A stretch of 64,000 bases of DNA, taken from NCBI RefSeq assembly GCF_902635505.1, contig NC_045428.1, forward strand, positions 216,870,301 through 216,934,300, written 5' to 3'. This document shows positions 1-11,310 of this stretch, piece after piece. Source of the DNA: Sarcophilus harrisii (lineage: Eukaryota; Chordata; Mammalia; Dasyuromorphia; Dasyuridae). The translations under genes and the position numbers were made by a program. A model generated the notes under the pieces. It had not been told where the DNA came from. It was given only the letters and a program-made list of their open reading frames with translations, and searched no databases. Numbering within the stretch: position 1 is the first letter of the stretch; the number at the start of each line of letters is the position of its first letter.

Positions 1-88
1 AAAAGTCAGTCAAAAGCCTAGACTCTTGATATCCAAGTCAGCATTTAGAGAATTTAAAATACTCATTGTTCTGGTTTTGTTATTCCAG

Positions 89-185
89 GGAATCTGCATT
101 CAAAAAGCAGGAACTGACCAAAATAGCAATTTTGGAAGAGAAAACAGAGAAATTTCTGAATGAAGCCAAAGAGATGTGTGCTGTG
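89..185 (+). CDS. Coding exon Y, copy A (32 codons, hypothetical)
   Basis: A pyrimidine-rich acceptor ending in CAG precedes position 89, and a GTAAGA donor follows 185. The 97 nt are one leading base plus 32 open codons, so the exon needs an upstream exon ending in phase 2 and itself ends in phase 0. The peptide starts ESAFKKQELTKIAILEEKTE and ends FLNEAKEMCAV: charged, amphipathic and coiled-coil-like. The same exon is identical in copy B (16,592-16,688) and diverged but open in copy C (54,743-54,839). The matching X exon would lie left of the window. Function unknown. Confidence 0.6.
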
Positions 186-352
186 GTAAGAAAATCCAAT
201 TCATGCATACTTTTCCCATTTCAATTCTACAAGGATTTATTTTGGGGCCTTTTTGTGTGTATTCTCTTGAAATGTTTATGATGGTTTTGAGGAACAAAAA
301 GAAAGGAAATAAAAGCAATGCCTCCAACATTTTTTTTTTGAATGTTTTGCAG

Positions 353-412
353 CAAGACGATAAATCTATTCCTATGAATTCTAGTTGCAAAATTCTTTTC
401 AAACCTTTGTAA
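353..412 (+). CDS. Possible terminal exon Z, copy A
   Basis: A T-rich tract ending in TTTTGCAG precedes 353, and a phase-0 frame runs 19 codons (QDDKSIPMNSSCKILFKPL) to a stop at 410-412. It would follow exon Y in frame. In copies B and C the frame ends earlier as QDDKSYSYEF, after a small indel difference. No AATAAA follows closely, and older modules lack this segment. It may be an alternative last exon or a chance acceptor in intron sequence. Confidence 0.25.
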   Translation, partial: QDDKSIPMNSSCKILFKPL

Positions 413-551
413 ATAGTATTCTTTTCAATTAGCCATAACAGTATATATTCTCCATTATTACAAACCTCTGTTCCTAGTGTCAAGATTTGAAACAGGAGTA
501 AACATGGTATAGAAGGTATTAATTGCATTGTGGAATATGTAGTGTTTATTG

Positions 552-1186
552 ATAATATGCAATTCTCAGTATAATTCTGGCTAATTATTTTAGATAACTA
601 CAACTTATGTTCAAGAAAATCCATTTATTCCTAAATTTTCTAGTCTTTTTATTAGGAAAATTTTATTAGGAAAACTGTTCCTGTTTTTTAAATTTTATTT
701 TTCTTCATTTGACATAATTAGCTTTTTGTTAGATTTATTGTTAATATTGTCAGTTATGCTGAAGTTTTCCTTATCCTGAACCAGATCTGTAATGCTGGCA
801 TCAGTCGCCCTTGATCAGAGTAGATTATCTTGGTGATTAATAGTTGCAAACTTTTTAGTTAAGATTTTTGTATAAATATTCTTATTCTTTATCATATTTA
901 TCATTTTATGAATACCAATATTCTTTAGGGAACTTTATTTCTCTGTTTTGCTCTTCCAAATTCAGGTATCAGCACCAAAATTACAATCAAAAAAGGAATT
1001 TGCATGATCTTTGTCACCTCTGTCTCCCAAATATTTTATGTAGTATTGGAATTAATTAATTAATAAAATTTTATTAATATTGAAATTATGTAGTATTAGA
1101 ATGTTTGGTAATATTCATCTCTAAATGCCTGTGGCACTAGAGATTTTTTTTTCTTGGGAAGTTAATTGATGGCTTCTTCAATTTCT
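552..1186. other. Unclassified AT-rich intronic sequence
   Basis: I see no coding exon or recognisable repeat here apart from short A/T runs and the TTAATTAATTAA-type patch near 1,050-1,075. Confidence 0.5.
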
Positions 1187-3605
1187 TTTTTTTTTTTTAA
1201 ATTATCAATGTATTTTATTTTTCCAAATACATACAAATATAGTTTTCAAGATTTCTTTTTGTAAGACTTGTATTTTAATTTTTTTTTTTTTCCTCTTTTC
1301 CTTGCCTACCCATTTCCCAAAACAGCAAGCAATCTGATAAAGGTTAAATATGTATTTGTCTTTTAAAATGTATTTCCATATTTGTCTTATTGTGCGAGAA
1401 AAATCAAACCAAAAGTGAAAAACACATTATAAACAAACAAAAATGATGAAAATACTATGCTTTGGTGCATATTCAATCTCCATAGTTCTCTCTTAGGATG
1501 CAGTTGGCATTTTCCCATCTGTTTATATATGTCCCCTCCTATTGCCCCAAGAAAAGATACATTTCTCAAAAATTACAAATGCCATTTTCCCATCTTCAGG
1601 TAGAAACAGTTTAACCTTTAAACAATATATATTTTTCCCCATTTTACCTTTTGCTGGATTCTTTCAATGACTATTTTGCCTTCCAGTTTTGAAATACCAG
1701 GTCAGTTTTCTTTGATCTCTTGAAGAATGCTATCCAGGCTCTCTTTTTTATTGGTCATTTTTTTTCAGATAGACTAATCATTTTAAAATCATGTCTCCTG
1801 GATCTATTTTCCAGCTCAGCTGTTTTTCCAATGAGGTATTTTACATTTTCTTCCATTTTTTCATTCTTTTTGGTTTAATGATTCTTGATGTCTCCTAAGA
1901 GTCATTAGCTTCAATTTATCTGGTTTTACTTTTTAATGTGGGATTTTCTTCCATTAACATTTGTATTTCTTTTTTCATTTGATTAGTTCTACTTTTGAAG
2001 GTGTTTTATTCAGTGGGTTTTTATTTGTTTTTGTTTTTTTTTTTTTTTTGTTTTTGTTTTTTGCATTTAGTCCATTAAAAAAAAAAAAAAAAAAAAAAAC
2101 TGTTTTCCTTTCCCAAGCTGTTGACTCTCTCCCTTGTTTACTCTCATTCTTTTTCCCAGTCTTTCTTCTACCTCTCTTATTTGCCTTTGAAAATCTTTCA
2201 TAAGCCTTTCCAAGAAGCGTCTTTGGGCTTGAGATCAATTCCTATCATCTTTTGATTTTCCCCCAATGGACATTTTGTCCTCATTTCAGGGGGTCTTTTG
2301 GTTTTCTCTGTCCTCCCAGTAGTTTGCAGGCTCTTTTCTGTTTTTTGCTCATTTTCTTTTCCCAGATTATGTGACTTTTATGTTGAACGCTGCTCCTGGG
2401 GTGCAGTTGTCCCAAGCTTCTTGTGCAGCTCTGAGCCTCGGCTTGGAGTACAGTTTGTTTGGTGTCTTGCTCTCAGCAGGGGCAGTGCTACTTTGTCTCT
2501 CCAGGCAAGAGCCTGATTTCCTAGGCTAGCAATTTGCCCGGGCATTGTCCTTCTAGTCTCTCTGGCACTGATCCAGGACAGAGGATCTCAGTTTCTGATC
2601 TGCTGTGACTAAGACCCTCTCACTGGCTTTCCTGAACACCATCTGAGCTGGGCTGAATACCCCCTTTCCCTTAGCGACACTGACCTTTCTTGAAATCCTT
2701 CTATCTGTCTTGAGGAGGCGAGTTTCTTTTAATCAGACTCTGTCAGAAGATTTGGTTTGTGGTATTTGGAAAAGACCTGGAAAGCTTGAGCAGCTTCCTG
2801 GCTTCCCTCCACCATCCCTCTGCCATCTCTCTGCGATGCCTCCACCATCTTGGCTCCACCTTCAGAACTGCCATAACTCTCATTTCTTTCTCTCATTTTC
2901 TTCTACCTCTCTGGACTTGATTTTTATAATTCTCTCTGAGCTCTTCCTGCAAATCTTTTGAGCTTGAGACCATTTCATGTTCCCCTTTCAATTTCACATA
3001 TCGCCTGATGCTTTTGCTGTCCTTTGGTCATTTTATGTTCTGATCTTCCTTGTTACCACGGCTTTCCTTATATAGGACTCTTTATGCTTTTCTTTTTAAT
3101 ATAAAAAGTTAAGCACTGCTCTCAGTGCCAGGGACACCATGTCTCTTTCTTTTCAAGGGAGAAAGGGCATATTCTGATTTTCTGAGCAGGGAGCAGCAGG
3201 TGCTTCAACTTCCCCTCTGGGCTGGATTGAACTGGCCTAGACTCACCAGTGGGCTGTCAGCTTGCCTTCTGTGCTTGGATTGAAGTCTCTGGCTAGCCTG
3301 CTGACCCACTGACACTCTGAGGCTGGGACAGGGGGACTCAAATGCTGATCTGTATTGTGGCTAAAATCTCACCTCCCAGATTCCCTGCATCCTGCTTTTA
3401 AGTGGGTCCTGCTCCCTTTTTAGCCAAAGTGACACAGACTTTCTGAAGTCCTTCAACAATATCTAAGTTCGAAAATGACTTCTCTCTGAATTTTGTGTGT
3501 TCTGTTCCTCCAAATTCAGTTAGAGACTTGAGTTAGCTTTATGACCAAGGAAACTGTAAAGAACTCTGGCAACTGCGTGGATTTTCTCCACCATCTTGCC
3601 TCTAC
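1187..3605 (-). mobile_element. HAL1-like element (L1 derivative without ORF2), antisense
   Basis: Read on the minus strand, a GC-richer L1-type 5' UTR (3,605 down to ~2,260) begins with the marsupial L1 motif that reads 'aagatggtgg'. A decayed ORF1 coiled-coil and middle region (~2,250-1,640) follows. It includes a stretch matching the intact L1 ORF1 around DEKKSLDTLFQEI and VETEGKIDIERI. The next sequence is directly L1 3' UTR (~1,530-1,187), ending in a poly-A tail seen as poly-T near 1,190. No ORF2 sequence lies between. That ORF1-only layout is the hallmark of half-L1 (HAL1) families, though an internal deletion of a normal L1 would look the same. Long T and A runs at 2,036-2,099 interrupt it. 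Confidence 0.65.
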
Positions 3606-4014
3606 TGTTTCATGCTTAGTAATTTTCATATTTTCTTTTCTGTATATCTTGAATCTCTAAGTTTGCACTTTAATATTTCCTTGTACTTCTAAGTCTTTCT
3701 AATTTTTCTGAATAAATTATTCTTTCCCATAAGCCTACTCTTTTTAGATGAAAGGATTCTGAGGGGCTTTGCTCTCTTGAACAAGATAAAATCAAACGCA
3801 AGCTGATTACTGCATTTTCTAATTTAATTTTCCTAAGGCTTGTGGTTACACCCACATACAGAGGCACACTGAGCACCACATGGACACACAAACACATAGA
3901 TATAGCTGGCTAGATAGATAGGTAGTTATTTTTAACCGAACCTTCTGCATGCATAGGCTAAATAGCTAAAATTTTCATTGTTTTATTGCATTTCAAGTTT
4001 TAATAAGAAATTAT
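3606..4014. other. Unclassified intronic sequence
   Basis: Ordinary AT-rich sequence with a short imperfect TAGATA patch near 3,895-3,925. No exon or repeat recognised. Confidence 0.45.
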
Positions 4015-4500
4015 TTCTATTTCTCTCCCTTCTGGAACAAGAAGGTTCTTTGAGAAAAATTGCTGGGTATTTGGAAAATAATATAGCAGAAAGTAGACAG
4101 CAACAAATACCCTAACACCTAACCCGACTGAATAATGTCTAAATGGGCTCATGACTTGAACAAAGAGGGTGAAAGTATAAGCAAATTAGGAGAACAAGGA
4201 AGTTAATGTACCTCTCAGATCTCTGGAAGAATTTTTGACCAAGTAAGAACCAGTAAACATTATGAAATGGAAAATGGATAAGTTGTTGTTTATATACTAA
4301 ATTTAAAAAGTTTTGTTCAAACAAAACCAAGAGCCAACATTAGAAGGAAGCAAGAAAGTCTGAAACCATTTACAGCCAGTGTTTCTAATAAAGGTCTCAT
4401 TTCTAAACTATATAAAATTGACTCAAATTTATAAGAGCCCACAAACTATTCTCCACCGAATAGATATTCAAAAGATAAAGCAAGTTTCAGACAACAATGG
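4015..4500 (+). mobile_element. L1 fragment, end of ORF2, sense
   Basis: This segment aligns by eye with the C-terminal part of marsupial L1 ORF2, the same part that occurs intact at about 61,470-61,800. Shared landmarks are the segment encoding SLPDLWRR-like sequence, the 'acagccagtgtttctaat' stretch and the following 'ataagagccc' region. It is broken by many stops and indels, so it is old. Confidence 0.65.
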
Positions 4501-4779
4501 AATGAAAGCCATTTCCTAATTTAAAAGCTCCAAATCAGTATTGATTATCCTAATACCGCCGCTTCGGACACCTCGGACTTGTACCAGGATGTCTGTGGAT
4601 ATGGGACAGAAATCCTTTTATATAAGACTTGGGACCCAGATTCCCGACCTTGAGAAATACTCCTTAGACATGGTCTTTCAGATTCCTACTAGGACAGCAA
4701 TGAAAAGTTCTGAAATCCGCGTTTCCACAGAGGTTTTATGAGAACTCTAAAGAACTTTAATACTGCCACCACAAAGTTT
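4501..4779. other. Unclassified segment with a local CpG-rich patch
   Basis: Between two L1 pieces lies sequence with several CpGs at 4,556-4,575 and around 4,718, unusual in this AT-rich window. An open frame of 66 codons (4,541-4,741) covers it, but no splice sites or recognisable protein similarity support it. It may be a fragment of a processed copy or an unknown repeat. Confidence 0.3.
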
Positions 4780-4985
4780 TCAAATACTTGGGAGTCTGTA
4801 ACTTTTACCACAACAAGAACAACATGAACACAGTACAAACACTTTATGAATACAATTTGAGAAAAAATGGAAGAAATGTTAAGGAAGCTCATTGGGAGAG
4901 AGGAAGCCACTATGATGAAAATAAAAATTTTTTCTTCCTAGACCCCCAAGTCAATGAAACAGAAATCACACTTTCTCTTTAAGGC
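4780..4985 (+). mobile_element. L1 ORF2 fragment, sense
   Basis: The translation contains a YLGVC-like motif followed by LYEYNLRKNGRNVKEA, matching the part of L1 ORF2 just after the reverse-transcriptase core (compare [14 protein letters not shown] in the L1 at 60.9 kb). An inverted copy of the same segment lies at 5,650-5,835 with shared sequence peculiarities. Confidence 0.5.
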
Positions 4986-5394
4986 TTTTCAACTCCTACC
5001 ATGAATATTACCATCCACAGGTGCTGGTCCTCTTTTATTAATTACATCACTGATACTTTGGCTGTACTTCCACACATATCCAAATAAGATTAGGCCCTTC
5101 TCCGGGACACATTCTCCATGCCAGTCTGATTGCTTGTGATCAGAGGGTGACTCTGAAAGGCCTGTCACTGAGAGAGGTGACCAACTATGCTCAATTCCAG
5201 GAAATCTGAGTATGGGACAGTAGAAGTAGGGAGCTCAGAGGTATTTCCTTTCTTATTATTATGGCAAAGTGCTAATAGAAAAATGAGACATATACAGATT
5301 GAGTTATACACAAAAATACAGGATTAGAATGTGAAGCATGGAGCTATGCATGAGGTACAAGGAACATGTTTTCTTCTATTGCTGTATAATTTAC

Positions 5395-5560
5395 TTCTTT
5401 CTTTCTTTCTTCTTTCCTTCCTCCCTTTCTTTTCTCTTCCTCTTCTTCTACTTCTCCACCTTCATTTTCATTTTTGCTTCTTACTTCTTTTCTGTTTTCT
5501 TTTTGTCCTCCTCCTTATTGTCTTCCATACATCTTCCTCTTCCCTTTCCTCTCCTTCATT
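5395..5560 (+). repeat. Polypyrimidine (CTT/CCTT-type) low-complexity tract
   Basis: About 165 bp of almost pure C and T on the + strand. It creates spurious open frames of 76-84 codons encoding Phe, Leu and Ser. Confidence 0.85.
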
Positions 5561-5639
5561 ATGCCTGATTTCACTGATAATTTAAACTATTTCTTCTTCT
5601 AGATTTATTTTGATTAAATTTTAGCTCTATAAAATGATA

Positions 5640-6250
5640 TTTTGGTGATTTGATTACGATACTATACTCAATAAAAAAAATTTTAACTTTCATCATAGTG
5701 GCTTTGCCTCCCGATGAGCCTTTAACATTTCTCCAATTTTTTTTCAAATTGTATTCATGTGAAAGTGTTTTGGCGGTGTGGTCATGTTGTTCTGTTGTGT
5801 GTGATGGCAGACTCCCAAGTATTTTAATACTGTATACAAGTATTGTATTATCTAAACATTCCTGTTGTTTATTTGTTTTTGTTTTTTTTTGGCAATACAT
5901 CAAAGTACTTATGCTTTTTCTTGATTTGTATTTTGTCTCCTCTTTTTTGTTGCTAATGTGGTTCATTGCTCTGACTAAAGTTTTAGTTGATTCTCTAAGA
6001 TTCACTAAGTTTACTAGCATATCCTTTGAAAAGTATGATAGTTTTGTTTCCTCATTGCCTTTTTGGATTCCTTGCGTTTCTTTTTGATTTCTTATTGTGA
6101 TAGCTGACATTTCTAGTGGAATATTGAATAATAATGGTGAAAATGAACATGCTTGTTTCACTCCTGTTATTATTGAAAAGAATTCTATTTTATCTACACT
6201 CCAAATAGTGCTTACATTGAGTTTAGACCGTATTATTTCTCACATTTAAG
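5640..6250 (-). mobile_element. L1 ORF2 fragment, reverse transcriptase region, antisense
   Basis: On the minus strand an open frame contains SFSPLLFNIPLEMSAITIRN, then a run ending EETKLSYFSKDMLVNL. This matches [17 protein letters not shown] and [16 protein letters not shown] in the L1 at 60.6-60.7 kb. The catalytic FADD box has decayed to FSKD. The LSHEYNLKKNWRNVK part pairs with the inverted copy at 4,780-4,985. Confidence 0.75.
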
Positions 6251-6487
6251 AAAAAGCTTCATTTAATTCTGTGCTTTCTGTTATTTTCACAAGAATAAAG
6301 GGTTGTGTTGTTAAAGTTTTCCTGCTTTAAATAATATTCTAATATTTTCCCATTCTATTAACAATCCAATTCCCAATAATTGAATCAGCCTGATATTCCT
6401 AGTCCAAATCCTCACTAGTCCTATTCTACAACCTTATTGATATATTGCTGCCATTGCCTTGGTGATATTATTTTAAATTTGGGGAAA

Positions 6488-6645
6488 AGGGCAGCTAGAT
6501 AGTGCAGTAGATAGAGTACCAACCCTGAATTTGGGGGCACTTGAGTTCAAGCTGACACTTGATACTTTCTAGCTGTGACTCCTGGCCGGGCCGTCATAAA
6601 CCCAATGGCCTTGAAACAAATAAACCGTAATAAATAACTATAAAT
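6488..6645 (+). mobile_element. Marsupial tRNA-like SINE, sense
   Basis: The head 'gggcagctagatagtgcag' with box-A/B-like spacing and the 'cttgagttcaagctgacact' segment match the common marsupial SINE head. An A-rich tail follows. It is diverged and therefore old. Confidence 0.7.
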
Positions 6646-6954
6646 CTCAAGTGAAAATAAGAAATGAAAAGAAAAATAAATTTGGTTATATATATTTTTC
6701 TTTCTTTGTTTTTGTATTCTGGTTTATGTATTTGAATCACATTTTGTCATAGAAGGAATTTAGTCAAACTCTGTCATTTTAATTTCACTTATTTGTGTGA
6801 TATTAAATTAGTTGTTCTTTAAATATTTGGGAGAATTCACTTGTAAATCCATCTTGCTGTGGGAATTTTTTCTCAGAGAACACATTTATGGTTTGATCAC
6901 TTCCCCTCTACTAGGTTATTTAATTACTCGATTTCCTCTTCTGTTGAGGAATTA

Positions 6955-7487
6955 ATCTTTCTGTTAATCCTGCTCATTTGACTCAGCATCAGTTCATGTA
7001 AGTCTTTCCAAGCCTCTCTCTATTCATCCTGCTGATCATTTCTGACAGAACAATAATATTCCATAACATTCATATGCCACAGTTTACCCAATCATTCTCC
7101 AATTGATGGGCATCCATTCACTTTCCAGTTTCTAGCCACTACAAACAGGACTGCCACAAACATTTTGGCACATACAGGTCCCTTTCCCTTTTTTTAGTAT
7201 CTCTTTGGGATATAGGCCCAGTAGTAGCACTGCTGGATCACAGGGTATGCACAGTTTGATGACTTTTGGGGCATAATTCCAGCTTGCTTTCCACAATAGT
7301 TGGATTCATTCACAACTCCACCAACAATGCATCAGTGTCCAAGTTTTCCTGCATCCCCTCCAACATTCATCATTATTTTTTCCTGTCATCTTAGCCAATT
7401 TGACAGGTGTGGTATTTCAGAGTTGTCTTAATTTGCACTTCTCTGATCAATAGTGATTTGGAACATTCTTTCATTTTCCGGGCTATG
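6955..7487 (-). mobile_element. L1 3' end fragment, antisense
   Basis: This is the reverse complement of the L1 segment seen intact at about 61,770-62,300. It shares 'ccaattgatgggcatcca', the 'gggatataggcccagtag' stretch and 'caacattcatcattattttt'. It is relatively well preserved and ends abruptly at 7,487, where unrelated sequence begins. Confidence 0.85.
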
Positions 7488-8400
7488 AAAATCAGCGCAG
7501 GACTATGTGGACAAACTGTGAGCAGGAGAAATGATTGAGGATGGAAAGCAAAGGGTGAGACCTTGAACCAACTAAGGAGAGGTAGGCTGCAGACTAAATA
7601 GAGAATCCACAAGTCACAATAAATTGGCATGTGCGTTTCCAGCTTGGAAAGAGGAAAAGATCTCTTTTCCACAGTGCATTGCCCATGAGTGTGACAGATG
7701 AGGGAGAGAAGGCAGCCCCCCCCCAGAGCATGAGGAGGTAAAAGTGTTCAAAAGTATACAGACATGGCTACTGTCTCAACTCTTAGGGTCCAATGCCGTG
7801 GCTATCTATCTAGGTTCTGTTGACTGGCTTCTGTGTGATGAAAGTTGGTAATTCAATGGGAATGAAGAGGTGCTTAAAGGCATGTCCCACACAAGAAGAA
7901 ACTATGGCATTTGCCTTTTACTCATCTCAACAAACAAGTAGGTTTAATTTGTTAACTTATAAATTTTTGACTTTAATTTTATATAAAATCTATTTTATAT
8001 TTTAACTTTCTCTTTCTGATTTTAACTTTCTTTTCTATTTTCTTATGAAAACACTAAAAGAAGATTCGCTATTCTTGAAGAATGTTTCTGGATGAGAATA
8101 TCCTCTCCTATTTATAGTAGTATAAGGTATACTTTTGTATTACTAATGGGTTTTAGAGATAGCAGGATATCTTTAGTAAAAAAAATATTACAATATCTTG
8201 TCACATTACGAGTCCAAATATTTGTTTACTATGTCTATCCCTTTTTGCCTTTAATGGGATTATAGCCGTATTAAGAGTGTAATGGGTATGCAGTTAAAAA
8301 GAGATGTTAGTATCCATAAAATATTTATTCTTTTAATCTTTATTATTCAAAGTTAACTTTGTACTTCTGGAGGGCCTGAAATGCTAGCAAATTGAGTCTA
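7488..8400. other. Unclassified intronic sequence
   Basis: Mixed AT-rich sequence with a short C run near 7,718-7,726. No splice-flanked open exon or recognisable repeat stands out. Confidence 0.4.
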
Positions 8401-9400
8401 TAGAAATTACCATTATCCACATCCAAAAGGATATCAGAATTAAAATAGATCACATCAATTCAAAAAAGGACAATTCTTGCTATATCTTTGAATTTGTGTG
8501 GAGCATACACACACAAATATACAACAAAAAAACAGAGCAAAATGTAAAGATTAATTTAATGACCTCAAACAAAGGAACTTGCATGCTCAGAAAAAAAAAA
8601 AATGTATGTGAATGGCGATAGATGCTTGAAAAACTTAATGGGGGTACGGGGCACTAAGCACGGGTCAATATGCCTATTTCGTTCAACTATGGTAAAGTGA
8701 AAGAAAATGAGGTAAATTTGCTCTATAACATATAATCCTTTTTGGAAAGGGTACAAATCTAGTACATTGTGTGCACAAGTGTAAAGAGATTATATTCATA
8801 ATTTGAGCATTAATATTTTGTTTCTCAAAAAAAATGTGAAATGTCACAATGTCTGACAGATACAACTGAGTGAAGAAATTCTGAATGATTAACAACAAAA
8901 GGTAATATCAGGAATTAAAAAGGAAGAAATCATTAGATCATTAGAAGGAAAAGAATATTCTAAAAATAGCTTCATTTTTTAATGTAAGCATAGAAAAGAA
9001 CAGAATAAAAGAATAAACGATAAATTGGTAAACATCCACAAGAAAATGTTCTTTGGTTTTGAAACTGAATTATCTTACATAAGAAAGAGTGAAAGTAGGG
9101 GAATACACAGGAGAATAATTGATAAGTTGCGTCCAAAGTTTGCCTATCATGTAGATTTCAATGAGTGGAATCTGTTATTGATAACTAATTGCATTCAACT
9201 ATGTAAAGTGGAAAAATTGGGATCAAAACAAAATTCTTGATATCAAGTCAGCACACACTCTACCTTAAACACATACACAGCTGGTTATGTATTTCAGAAA
9301 TTGTAATAAAGCTGGACTTGGAAGAACAATCTCTGGGTAGGAAAAGCCCTGAAATTGACCAGGAAATTTGAAGAGCTTTGCTCCACTGTGAGTTATTCAA
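8401..9400 (+). repeat. Old X/Y module remnant (module E)
   Basis: The stretch around 9,080-9,200 aligns by eye with 48,260-48,370 and 16,280-16,470. Shared pieces are 'agtgaaagtaggggaata'-like sequence followed by 'aataattgataag', and a 'gatttcaatgagtggaatct' segment that is close to 'atgtcaatgaatggaatct' in copy B. The equivalent of exon Y would fall near 9,300-9,391, where a GTGAGT donor-like site remains at 9,389, but no convincing frame survives. It is an old decayed relative of the modules at 12.2, 15.9 and 47.6 kb. Confidence 0.45.
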
Positions 9401-10229
9401 TTCATGGGTTTTTATCAGTTGTGCTACAAGCATTTATTGAAATATATTTGCCTGCAATCCCAGAAGGATGTAATGAGAAGGATAGGAAGGCATCAAGCAA
9501 TGCCCGCAATGTGAGGATGCTGGCAGCTTTGGTGGAGCATCTCAAAACATGAAAGAAATGTTTTTTGTCCAAAACAGTATGTCCCTTTTCCTATTTCTAG
9601 GAACTGAATTAAGGGAAGAATTTGTTTTAACTTGCTGTGTGTGATTATTTCTAGTGATAATTTTAATACATGAAATTCAATGCAATTTCAAAAGTCTGTT
9701 GCTTAAAACAAATACCTTTTTAGTTTCATCATTTTGAAGCACTAATAGAAATCATAAAAATCATCATATCTATTTACAGGGGATATACTTTATAAGTTTA
9801 ATATATTGTATTTCTAATCTTCTTTTCTCAACTCATTTTACATTCTCACCATTGAACAGTTTCTTCTAATTCAAAGTCCGACATGAAAATAAATAATACA
9901 GCCATATATACAAACATATATGTATAGAACAATACTTTCAATAATATTATTCATCACCAACTGGCAACATAAGTGTATGTGACAATATACAGCAATCTAG
10001 ATCATGACCTATTGCCTCACTAACAAGTTGGAGTGACTTGTATTTCATTTGGCATTTTCTAAGTGATAAATAGGATGTTTCATTTGGAGAATGGCAGACT
10101 TTCATGGTTGTTTTCATTTTTAATTTCTAATATCACACATGCTTCATTCTGCATCAGTTAATAAATAGTTACCTAGATTGCTCTGCATTTTTTGAATTAA
10201 TTGGTTGGAACACCATGGACTTTTATTTT
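9401..10229. other. Unclassified AT-rich intronic sequence
   Basis: No exon, SINE or LINE could be recognised here. Confidence 0.45.
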
Positions 10230-11115
10230 TCAGAGTTATCAGTGATGACTTCTGCTACCAAGTCTTTGTCTCAAATCTTATCTTTCTTGATCTCTCCTGA
10301 GTGTTAACCTTGTTGATCATCCTGTCCTCTTGAACAGGCTTTCCTCCATCAGTTTTTGTGAGAGAGCTCCTACCCGGGGCTTCTCTTTTTACTTTTCTCA
10401 GTCCATCCGAGTCTGCTTTTGTAGGATCCACTTCCAAGCCATGCTGCTCAGCATGACTATGTGCTCCAAGGCACTGTCCTCTTTCCTTAACTTCTCCCCT
10501 CTTTATTACATCTGGGTTTGGAATCCGCGAACTCCCATGAATTCTAGGAATCATTATCTGCTGGAGAGGTTTCTTGCCATGATCAACTCATTTCCTTCAC
10601 AATATTTCCTATTTTCTCTTCTTCTTCCTCCTTGGTGTCATGGTCTCTACAGGTTTGCAGAGCCTCTCATGCTCAGTTCTCCCTCCGCCACTGCCTTCTG
10701 CACTAACCATCTGGTGACTTTCTTTTCTAATTCAATAAAATCGAGGGGTTCCAGTCCCTCCTATCAGGTGTGTCTTTGGCTTTTCAAATCACTTTTGCCA
10801 TCATTCTAACGTCCAGTCTTCTCTCTTCTTTCCTCTCTCCAAGTTTTCTTAAAATCCAGATATTCCGGAGCTTTTTGCTCTTTCTTAGACACAACTCTTT
10901 TGAGTCCCAATTTCATGTTTTCTCAGTGTTTTGTTCCCTCTGTCTGGAATCTTCATTCTCTTCACCTCCATTTCTTGACTTTCATGACCTACAAGGATGC
11001 AATTTTACCTTCTGAACGAGCCCTTTGGTAGTGAGCATTCCCCATTTATACCTCTCCCCACCCTGTCCCTGGGTAATGCCTTCCTTTTTTTAGATTTTCT
11101 ATATATCTACTACAT

Positions 11116-11160
<45 letters not shown>

Positions 11161-11310
11161 CGTCCTTATTATATAGTACATACATACCTCGTTTTAAAGT
11201 TGTTTTCTAATTGAATAGATATTAGCAGCTGGAACTATTTTTTACCTTCTATTGTATTCCCAGAGGTCAGTATGTTGGGCAGTACATGAAAAATTCTTAA
11301 TAATTTTTTC
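10230..11310 (+). mobile_element. LINE-2 (L2/CR1 clade) fragment, sense
   Basis: A frame near 10,310-10,520 reads DHPVLLNRLSSISFCERAP, resembling the L2 reverse-transcriptase stretch of the form DTVDHxLLLxRLxSIGF. Later sequence (10,880-11,080) matches the L2 3' region containing 'ttccctctgtctggaatctt'. The terminal 'tattcccagaggtcagtatg' followed by an AAT-rich end (11,250-11,305) resembles the L2 tail. A (CA)n microsatellite sits inside. Very old, with many frame breaks. Confidence 0.6.
11117..11160 (+). repeat. (CA)n microsatellite running into (TA)n
   Basis: About 17 CA units followed by a few TA units, inside the L2 fragment. Confidence 0.95.

Larger units (their letters stand above)
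1..551 (+). repeat. Duplicated X/Y module, copy A (truncated by the window edge)
   Basis: The first ~540 bp recur in direct orientation at 16,504-17,036 (copy B) and in inverted orientation at 54,372-54,900 (copy C). Each copy has the intron before exon Y, exon Y, and about 350 bp of downstream sequence. Homology to copy C ends near 551. A and C are almost identical downstream of exon Y, so this duplication is recent, although the Y exon of C has diverged. Confidence 0.9.

Noticed and set aside
1961-2238. Open frames with poly-Lys or poly-Phe on both strands
   Set aside because: Generated by long A and T runs inside the HAL1-like element.
5331-5585. Two overlapping 76-84 codon frames rich in Phe, Leu and Ser
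   Set aside because: Produced by a polypyrimidine low-complexity tract.
10330-10809. 159-codon open frame
   Set aside because: It overlaps an old L2 LINE; the L2-like motif explains the residual coding look.
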